A DNA stretch of 64,000 nt from Symbiodinium natans (lineage: Eukaryota; Sar; Dinophyceae; Suessiales; Symbiodiniaceae). The translations under genes were made by a program, and so were the position numbers. Below are positions 32,999 through 40,023 of the stretch, piece by piece. The stretch covers positions 542,197 to 606,196 of the forward strand of contig CAJNDS010000691.1 of assembly GCA_905221605.1 (NCBI GenBank), given 5' to 3'. Under the pieces are notes generated by a model that worked only from the letters and a program-made list of their open reading frames with translations, had not been told where the DNA came from and made no database searches. Each line of letters starts with the position of its first letter. Position 1 is the stretch's first letter.

Positions 32999-33100
32999 GA
33001 CTGGAACGAGCTGGAGCATGCGCTCAGCATGTTCGTCTCGCGCATGGAAGGGTGCGGAGCTTATGGCACGCCGGGAACAAGACAAGCTTTAGGGGCCTAA
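32999..33100 (+). CDS. Exon candidate, unknown product
   Basis: Acceptor ctctagcgtgcag, then DWNELEHALSMFVSRMEGCG and AYGTPGTRQALGA. Confidence 0.35.
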   Translation, partial: DWNELEHALSMFVSRMEGCGAYGTPGTRQALGA

Positions 33101-33439
33101 ACCCTCAACCCAAAACCCTAAACTCTAAACCCTAAACTTATCCGCCCAAGATGATCCCGACTGCAAAAGAGGCATGACCGACCCCCCCCCCCTTTTCCCG
33201 CAAACCCTAAACCTTAAACCCTAAACTTAAGCCCTAAACCCTAAACCCTAAACCCTAAACCCTGAAGCCTTCTGTCTTCGTGCACGAGGCCCATCGCACC
33301 AATACTGCAAGCACTGCCGGCTGAGCCGCGGCTCAGCTGCAACCCAAATGGAGGTCTCCGAAATTAGGGTTTAGGGTTTAGGGTTTAGGGTTTAGGGATG
33401 GGGGGTTTCCGAAATCAGGGTCGCCTTGAACCCTTCTTG

Positions 33440-33780
33440 GTTAGATAGAATGCTACTATATCCAAAAAGGGTTGAGCTTTTTGTTTGCTTTTTTTGTTGA
33501 TATAGAATCCTTCTATAAATATAAACAGAAATACAAATATAAACACAAGTATAAATATAAATATAAATATAAGTATGAATATGAATATAAATACAAATAC
33601 AAATCTAAATAGAAATATAAACATAACAAAACATATTTAAAAAAAAAAAAAAAAAACATAATGAAAACAAATACAATCATAAATTTAAATTATAAATATA
33701 GATATAAATACAAATATAAAAACAAATCTAAATAAACATATATATATATATATATATACAATTTTCAGTGATTTCCATTT
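33440..33780. repeat. AT-rich ATAAAT/ACAAAT simple-sequence region
   Basis: Degenerate (AAATAT)n-like repeat with a poly-A run at 33640-33656. No gene. Confidence 0.8.
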
Positions 33781-33945
33781 ATATGTAAGGTTAGCCTTTT
33801 TGGTGCCTTTCTGGTGATATAGAATCCTACTCTATATATAGATATATGTATATTATATGCAACCCCAAAAAAGATAATCTCATAGACATACAGTATGTAT
33901 ATGAGATTATCTTTTTTGGGCTAGGGTGTTCAGCCCCTTAGTCCT
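33780..33945. mobile_element. AT-rich foldback with perfect 19-bp arms
   Basis: ccaaaaaagataatctcat (33865-33883) and its exact complement (33901-33919) flank a 17-base loop. Outer motifs ggttagcctttttggtg and gggctagggtgttcagcccc also occur around 36080-36160 and 57860-58070. Confidence 0.65.
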
Positions 33946-34435
33946 GGGGGCGGCTTCTGATGCAGAGTGAGAGTCGGTTCCGATTCTGCGTGCATCCCCT
34001 TCTCTTTCGCAATGTCCTAGAGGGTTTAGGGTTTAGGGTTTGGGGTTTAGGGTTTAGGGTTTAGGGTTTTGGGTAAGCTTCAAGCTGTTTTGGGGCATAG
34101 GCCGCGAAGCAGCTGTTCTTGAGTTTTTGTCCAAACGCACAAGCAGGACATGGTTACTCGATAATTTTAACGCTACGCGACCCGCCTCGGCCCGGCCCAG
34201 CGCATCCGCGTGAGCATGGTGATTCCGCAGCGCCCAAGTCGCTGGACCCCAAGCAATAAGGGTTGGGTTGAGGGTTGAGGGTTGAGGGTTCCGGGTTTAT
34301 GGTTTATGGTTTATGGTTTGGGTTTGGGGTTGAGGGTTAGTTTAGGGCTCAAGGTTCACGCTTTGGGGTTGAGGGTTTTTTTGGGTTTAGGGTTCGGCTT
34401 GGAGTGATCGTAGGGTTGAGCCAGGCCCCTGGGGG

Positions 34436-34577
34436 TGGGGGGGGGGGGGGTGGGGGGGGTGGTTGGGTTTTGGTGGTTGGGTGGGGGGGGGGGGGGGGGG
34501 GGGGGGGGGGTGGGGGGGGGGGGGGGTAGGGGGGGAGGGGTAGGGGCGGGGGGGGAGGGGGGGGGGCGTAGGGGGGG
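34436..34577. repeat. 140 bp G-rich tract
   Basis: G runs with ggttgg and ggtagg interruptions. The Pro-rich minus-strand frames are artefacts. Confidence 0.95.
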
Positions 34578-35410
34578 ATAGTGGGGTGGCGCCCTGCTGG
34601 GATGGGCTGCAACTGCCTCTGGTCCTGGCGAGACATCCGCTTGCGGACCCTCCTCTCCTAGGGGGGGTACCCATTTGAAGCAAAAAAAGGGGGCCGAAAA
34701 TTGGGCTTGGGGGAGGATTTGGAGGGGGGTGCCTGTTCTGACAACCTATACACCTTCGGCCCGAGGCCTAGGCTCGTGTTGAAAGCAGGTTCTTTGCCTC
34801 TTCTACAGGGCGGACCCCCAACGCACACACGCCGGTTACTCACCTCGCCAGATCCTGAAAGCTCTACCTGGGGGTACTCGTGACCTTTAGACCCCCTAAG
34901 AGAAGAGGAACATACCTCTTTGTTTTGAGGCACACCGAAAACTCAAGCTAGGCTGTTGAGTAGTACGTATGCTGTTTGACTTTTTGGGGTTCTGGGTTCC
35001 CACTACCAGGCGGGTAGCTCAAAAAAATATGTGCCTTCTTTTTCCCTGGTTCACTTGAAAACCTGAGGAAGCCTAAGCCCTCACACTTACCAGGTTTGGT
35101 TAGAGTTCCGGTTTTGGGGTTTTCAGTTCCCGGTTCCACCGAGCTTGAACCTGGAGTGCTGGTAAGGTCAAGGTTTTACAGAGTTTTGGGTCTGGTGCCC
35201 TAAACCCGAAACCCTAAACCCTAAACCCTAAAGCCTAAACCCTAAACCCTAAACGGTGGTCTGCTGGCTGGCTCTCAGGCTGGGTGCACGCGCGGTGGCT
35301 CTGGCCTGCTCCTTTAGGGCTTTTTAGGGGGGAGTAGGGGTTTAGGGTTTAGGGTTTAGGGTTTGGGGTTTGGGGTTTGGGGTTTAGGGGTTGTTAGGGC
35401 TGTATCAGTC

Positions 35411-35493
35411 TAAGGGTAGTTTCATGGGCCGTTACGATGGTCCCTTACCTCCTTTGAGGGTCCCCTTTTACGGGACCATGTAGCTACCCTAAG
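35411..35493. mobile_element. Foldback family 5, compact copy
   Basis: ctaagggtagtttcatggg faces cgggaccatgtagctaccctaag. The outer 10 bp pair perfectly. Confidence 0.65.
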
Positions 35494-35788
35494 TATCAGG
35501 CTGTTCTCAGGGTTTGAAGTTAAGTGTTGAGGGCTCTGGGGTTCAGAGCTTGAGGCCTTAGAGTTGTCTTGGCCTTATTTCAAGGTACAAGGTTTCTCTA
35601 GATTAGGGGCTGGGGCTGTTGGGGGTTGGCGTGTCTTTGACGGTCTCGAAACCTGAACCCCAAACCCCAAACCCCAAACCCCAAACCCCAAACCCCAAAC
35701 CCCAAACCCTAAACCCTAAACCCTAAACTCTAAACCGCAAACCCTAAACCCTAATCCCTAAACCCGAAACTCTTCAGAGCCGTGCCAG

Positions 35789-35869
35789 GTAAAGGCCACT
35801 CGCGATGGCAAAGCGCCGGTTGAGCTGAAGCTGTTCATTGCATCGGCATCTCGTCGCCTTGTTCTAGAG
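35789..35869 (+). CDS. Exon candidate, unknown product
   Basis: Acceptor cagagccgtgccag, then VKATRDGKAPVELKLFIASA and SRRLVLE. CCCTAAA before, TTTAGAG/TTTAGGG after. Confidence 0.4.
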
Positions 35870-36374
35870 TTTAGAGTTAGAGTTTAGGGTTTAGGGTTTA
35901 GGGTTTAGGGTCCCCAAACTAACCCTGAACCCTAAACTCTAAACCCTAAACTCGGCTTTTAGCTTACCCCTAACTCAGGGCTGCCATTTACACGATGTAG
36001 GTGTCCTGAGCACGGGCTGAGGCATCGTCCCTTCATTGCAGAGAGCGAGGGAAGGTTCAGGGTGTGGGGTGTAACTTAGGGGCTGGGTAGTTAGCCTTTA
36101 ACCTGGTATAAGGTTAATTAACTTTTTTGGGGCCAGGGTATTCATCCCTTGAGTCAAGAGGCCCCAAGCCCCAAAAGCCACTGGGTTTCGAACTGATGCA
36201 GTAGGCTAGACTGATCGGATTCATACCCCCTGATACTAGGGGGAGCCTCAAACAAGGTCCGAACACCAAGAACGCAACCTTTGTTAAGGGGGTCCAACAC
36301 AGAATCCCTTGATATCCAAAACCCTCGGCCCTAAACCCTAAACCCTAAACCCCTCTCCCCAAACCCCCGGACAG

Positions 36375-36469
36375 AGAGCATCTTCAAAAGATTCGAGGTT
36401 TCCAGCGTGTACAACATGCCAGCGCGAGCGGGGGCCCTAACCCAGCTGTGGCGCCATCGGAGGATTTAG
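36375..36469 (+). CDS. Exon candidate, unknown product
   Basis: SIFKRFEVSSVYNMPARAGA then LTQLWRHRRI, after cccggacag. Confidence 0.3.
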
Positions 36470-36632
36470 AACCTCTGCGGATTTAAGGGGTTTCGGGCTT
36501 GTGTCAGGTTTTTAGGCTCAAGAGCCTCATTGTGTTCAGGGAGGGTCTTGCTGTCGCTAAGTTCTCCTGCAAGATGGAGACTCCATCCCCTAAACCCTAA
36601 ACCCTAAACCCTTGAGGATCCTGCCTTGCCAG

Positions 36633-36712
36633 CGGTGGATCATCACCCCGTCCTGGGCGTGGTCGAGAAGCACTTTGCGACAATCGAGCGCGCACTTGCC
36701 TCGGCGAGATGT
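36633..36712 (+). CDS. Exon candidate, unknown product
   Basis: Acceptor atcctgccttgccag, then VDHHPVLGVVEKHFATIERA. CCCTAAA before, TTTGGGG/TTTAGGG after. Confidence 0.35.
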
Positions 36713-36797
36713 GGTTTGGGGTTTAGGGTTTGGGGTTTGGGGTTTAGGGTTTCGGGTTTGGGGTTTGGGGTTTGGCTAGAGTTGAGGGTTTAGGGTT

Positions 36798-36923
36798 TAC
36801 GTAGAGGTTCATGGGTAGTCATAAGTGGGGTTACAAGTAAGGTAACTATTGTTAGAACTGGTTAGAACCTGGTTTAGGGTACTACTAGGCATGCTTATAA
36901 CTTACCCACGAACCTTCAAGTAG
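36798..36923. mobile_element. Foldback family 3 copy
   Basis: tacgtagaggttcatgggta faces tacccacgaaccttcaagta. Internal aagtaaggtaactat. Confidence 0.7.
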
Positions 36924-36927
36924 CTGA

Positions 36928-37079
36928 ATGCAAGCCAGTCCGGCAATAATGCAACTTATGTTTCTGCACAACTTGACGGGCGTGGCCTTCTCTGAGTCAA
37001 CTGCGCACGATCTCGGGTGCGGGTTCAAACGACGGGAGTCAATCAGACCCAAACAGGCAGAAGGCCCCCACCCGACGCC
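36928..37079 (+). CDS. Open island with ATG
   Basis: MQASPAIMQLMFLHNLTGVA, FSESTAHDLGCGFKRRESIR, PKQAEGPHP. It starts five bases after a family 3 foldback and then runs into the C-rich tract, where it becomes meaningless. Confidence 0.3.
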
Positions 37080-37185
37080 CCACCCCCCCCCCCCCCCCCC
37101 ATCCCCACCCCCACCCCCACCCCACCCCACCCCCCCACACCCCCCCCACCACCCACCCCCCCCACCCCCCCCACCCCCCCCTGTA
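37080..37185. repeat. 105 bp C-rich tract
   Basis: CCCCACCCC-type repeat, the complementary orientation of the G-rich tracts. Confidence 0.95.
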
Positions 37186-37186
37186 C

Positions 37187-37600
37187 CTCTATAAACCCTA
37201 CAAACCCGATAAACCCTGTAAACCCTATAAAGCCTATAAACGCTTAAAACCCTAAGCCCTAAACCCTGTAAGCCTTCTAAACCCGATGGACCCTGTAAAC
37301 CCTATAAACCCTAAACCCTATAAACCCCCTAAACCCTCTGACCCTGTAAACCCTATCCCTGTACATCCTATAACCCCTTTCCCTACAACCCTAAAGCGCG
37401 TAAACTCTACAAGTGCTAACGTCTTGCCCCCATAACTCTAAACTCCATTAAGCCCTATAAACCCTCTACAGCCCCTAAACCCTATAAGCCCCCTAAACCC
37501 TATAAACCCTCTAAACCCTATAACCCTATGAATCCTATAACCCTATAACCCCAAGAACACCCTGTAACCCTGTAAATCCTATGACCCCCTGAAAAACCCC
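37187..37600 (-). repeat. Second degenerate CCCTATAAA / CCCTGTAAA array
   Basis: More degenerate than the 16240 array, with interspersed CCCTCTAAA and CCCTAAA. It follows a C-rich tract (37080-37185). No gene. Confidence 0.85.
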
Positions 37601-37737
37601 ATAAGCCCAAAACCCTAAACCCTAAACCCTAAACCGCCCTATTCCATGCTGCAAAGCCTGCAAGCCGAAGCAGCGCTTGTAAACCTCACGGGTAGGGTTT
37701 AGGGTTCAGGGTTCAGGGTTTCAGGGTTTAGGGTTTA

Positions 37738-37956
37738 GGGGTTGGGGTTTAGGGTTTAGGGTTTAGGGTTTAGGGTTTAGGGTTTAGGGTTTAGGGTTTA
37801 GGGTTTAGGGTTTAGGGTTTAGGGTTTAGGGTTTAGGGTTTAGGGTTTAGGGTTTATGGTTAGGGTTTAGGGTTTAGGGTTTAGGGTTTAGGGTTTAGGG
37901 TTTAGGGTTTAGGGTTTAGGGTTTAGGGTTTAGGGTTTAGGGTTTAGGGTTTAGGA
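37738..37956 (+). repeat. Longest (TTTAGGG)n array in the window
   Basis: About 30 units over 219 bp, essentially perfect apart from one TTTATGG and one short unit near 37860. This is the best single substrate for a telomere probe. Confidence 0.95.
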
Positions 37957-38102
37957 TCCCTTACAAGGAAGAGGCAAGGGTGGCAGTCATAAGAGTTTAG
38001 GGTTGAGGGGTTTAGGGGTTTAGGGGTTAGGGTTTAGGGTTTGGGGTTTAAGGTTTAGGGTTGAGGGGTTGAGGGGTTTAGAGGTTCAGGGTTTCGGTTT
38101 TA

Positions 38103-38299
38103 GGGGAGATCCCGACGAAACCTTTCAGCCTTTACAACAGGAGCTTCATGAATTACAAGAGGGTTCTTGTAGTATAGATACAAAGGAACCAGAAGGGAAT
38201 ACTATTTGTATTTATTCCGACCCCTATATTCGCCTAAACATCCTCTTGTTCGAGAGTTTGCCGCGCATGTTTGGAATGCTCGGCACGCTTGCTGGGTAA
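38103..38299 (+). CDS. Open island, 65 codons
   Basis: GDPDETFQPLQQELHELQEG, SCSIDTKEPEGNTICIYSDP, YIRLNILLFESLPRMFGMLG and stop. Acidic and protein-like, preceded by TTTCGGTTTTAG. Confidence 0.4.
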
Positions 38300-38399
38300 A
38301 GACCTGCCTGCTTGAATCTACTGAGGTCTGCATCCACCACACGCAGTATGAGGACTGCAGATCCTTCCGGGGCTAGCTTATCTTATAGCCCTAAACCCC

Positions 38400-38544
38400 A
38401 AACCCCTTTTCCCGAAACCCGAAACCCGAAACCCCAAACCCCAAACCCCAAACCCCAAACCCTAAACCCTAAACCCTAAACCCTAAACCCTAAACCCTAC
38501 ACCCTAAACCCTAAACCCTAAACCCTAAACCCTAAACCCTACAG
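38400..38544 (-). repeat. CCCGAAA / CCCCAAA / CCCTAAA graded array
   Basis: The array runs from cccgaaa units through ccccaaa units into perfect ccctaaa units and ends in ctacag, a plausible 3' splice site for the island at 38545. Confidence 0.9.
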
Positions 38545-38615
38545 GAGCTGATGGAGCAGGTCTGCCTTGCTTTCAGCTTCTGGGCTAAGTGGAGGAGCTG
38601 CTACGGGGCTGCGGG
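38545..38615 (+). CDS. Exon candidate, unknown product
   Basis: CCCTACAG acceptor at the end of the CCCTAAA array, then ELMEQVCLAFSFWAKWRSCY, donor G|GTTTAGGG. A clear CCCTAAA, island, TTTAGGG case. Confidence 0.35.
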
Positions 38616-39045
38616 GTTTAGGGTTTCGGCTTGAGGGTTTTAGGGTTTTTTTCAGGGTTTTGGGTTTTAGTAAGAGGGTATAGGATTCAGGGTCTAGGGT
38701 TTAGGGTATTTTGAGTTTAGGTCTAGGGTTTAGGGTATTTTGGGTTTAGGGTTTGCTGTCTAGGGTTCGGGCTTAGGCGGGTTTACGTCGCCAGAGAGTC
38801 AGTACGTGGAGGACGAGTAGTACTGACAATGTGAGAGATGCAACCCCCAAAACATGGGAGGGTGAATTGTCTCAAAAGCTTTCTTGCTTTGTCTTCGAGA
38901 CTAGCTCTCCACGAGGCAGAAGCATCGCACGTGGTCGGTCTGGCATTGACGTGCACAAAGAACGACCCTACGTTGGGGCTTGGTGGGCCCTGAACCCAAA
39001 CCCCCCTAAACCCTGAACCCTAAACCCTAAACCCTAAACGCCCCG

Positions 39046-39076
<31 letters not shown>

Positions 39077-39546
39077 AAAAAAAAAGAAAACGAAAAAAAG
39101 AAGATTGTATACAGAGAGTGAGAGAGAGATAAATAATAATAAAATAAAATCAACTCTTTCGGCCTCTGAGGCTACATCCTAGGCTTCTCCCGTGAGTTGG
39201 CGTCTGAGATGGAGGTGATCAGTTCTGCCCATAGTTTTCGGCTTCAGGGCTTCATGTGAAGCAAAGAATGTAAAGCTGGGATGTTCACCCCAGAAGCTAT
39301 AAACCCTCTCATCACTCTGTGTGTTACATGTAGGGTGTAGAGTCCTGGCGAAACCCTGGAAACCCTGGAAGATTTTCCCTGCATTGGGAGTATCTTTACA
39401 GAGCGTTAAAAGAAAGGGTAAACCCTTGGGTTCAAAGAAAGGGTCAGGGTTTAGGGTTATACGGTTTCGGGGTTTTGAATTTGCTGGCCACGTTGTATCC
39501 TCACAAAACTTGGGACACCAAAGTTCAGCTACGTCTCGCGTCCCCA

Positions 39547-39672
39547 TACTCGCAGGTTTCATGGGTTCTTAGAACCCCAATTGTAAGTCTACTTATAACT
39601 TTCTTTGAGGACTTAGGGGGCATAAGTACAGTTGTAATCGGGGTTATACGTACGCATGAGCCTCCAAAGTAA
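39547..39672. mobile_element. Foldback family 3 copy, 63 bp upstream of the Copia element
   Basis: ctcgcaggtttcatgggttc faces cgcatgagcctccaaagta. Confidence 0.55.
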
Positions 39673-39734
39673 TGCCTGCTGCGGGAAAGTCTTGGCCCTG
39701 CCTTCATGGGCCTGCCGAACGAGGGTTTAGGGTT

Positions 39735-39739
39735 TAGGG
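39735..39739. repeat. Target site duplication (left), TAGGG
   Basis: Five bases immediately before the 5' LTR, identical to 49627-49631. They are part of a TTTAGGG unit. Confidence 0.9.
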
Positions 39740-39961
39740 TGCGGAGCTGCAGCTGGTATTGTAGAAAGGAGTTAGTGTTGGGAGTTGGAAGGGTCAACGT
39801 ACCCGGAAATCTTTTTTGGCTCAAGAACTTGGGCAATGCGCCCTACAGAAAAGGTGTGTTTGGTTGTGCTCTGGCTTTTGTCTTTGGTTGGTCCAGGGGA
39901 TCAAGGGCTTCTGTTGGGGTTGACTGTTTTGTTCCCTGTCCTCCTTCGGTTGCCCCCCGTA
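39740..39961 (+). repeat. 5' LTR (222 bp)
   Basis: Begins tgcggagctgcag and ends ttgccccccgta. It appears identical to 49405-49626. The termini form an imperfect inverted repeat (TGCGG / CCGTA), so the element ends in TG...TA, not the canonical TG...CA. Confidence 0.97.
39814..39825 (+). promoter_or_regulatory. Spliced-leader-like motif in 5' LTR
   Basis: ttttggctcaag is identical to the last 12 nt of the 22-nt dinoflagellate spliced leader known from the literature. It is preceded by cccggaaatctt, where the leader reads CCGTAGCCA. It may be a relic of a trans-spliced RNA captured during reverse transcription. The same motif is at 49479-49490. Confidence 0.6.
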
Positions 39962-39974
39962 GGTTATGAGCCCA
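39962..39974 (+). promoter_or_regulatory. Primer binding site, half-tRNA(iMet) type
   Basis: ggttatgagccca starts at the first base after the LTR. It does not match a tRNA 3' end (no TGG). Its complement TGGGCTCATAACC has the anticodon-arm sequence of initiator tRNA-Met (CAT anticodon). Priming from an internal tRNA-iMet fragment is established for Drosophila copia and yeast Ty5. The exact host tRNA is inferred. Confidence 0.75.
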
Positions 39975-40023
39975 AATTAGGCTTCCTGCGGAATAGGTAA
40001 AGATTTTTCGTTTGTTTAACGCC

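Larger units (their letters stand above)
1494..39739. repeat. Interspersed telomere-like TTTAGGG/CCCTAAA blocks (left part)
   Basis: Short arrays of the heptamer, from 2 to about 30 units and both perfect and degenerate, occur roughly every 100-400 bp in both orientations. Common variants are TTCAGGG, TTTGGGG, TTTCGGG, CCCTGAA and CCCTCAA. A single internal telomere scar would not look like this. Blocks alternate with non-repetitive islands, and the usual plus-strand order is CCCTAAA, island, TTTAGGG. Confidence 0.9.

Noticed and set aside
36503-36517. tttttaggctcaag resembling the spliced leader end
   Set aside because: Only the last eight bases (ggctcaag) match, which is expected by chance in 64 kb.
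39179-39562. 127-codon minus-strand open frame upstream of the Copia element
   Set aside because: Overlaps a family 3 foldback and degenerate repeats, and competing plus frames are open. No motif recognised. Kept out for lack of support.
40012-40023. Upstream extension of gag to a TTG codon
   Set aside because: No evidence for non-ATG initiation; ATG at 40024 is the first in frame.
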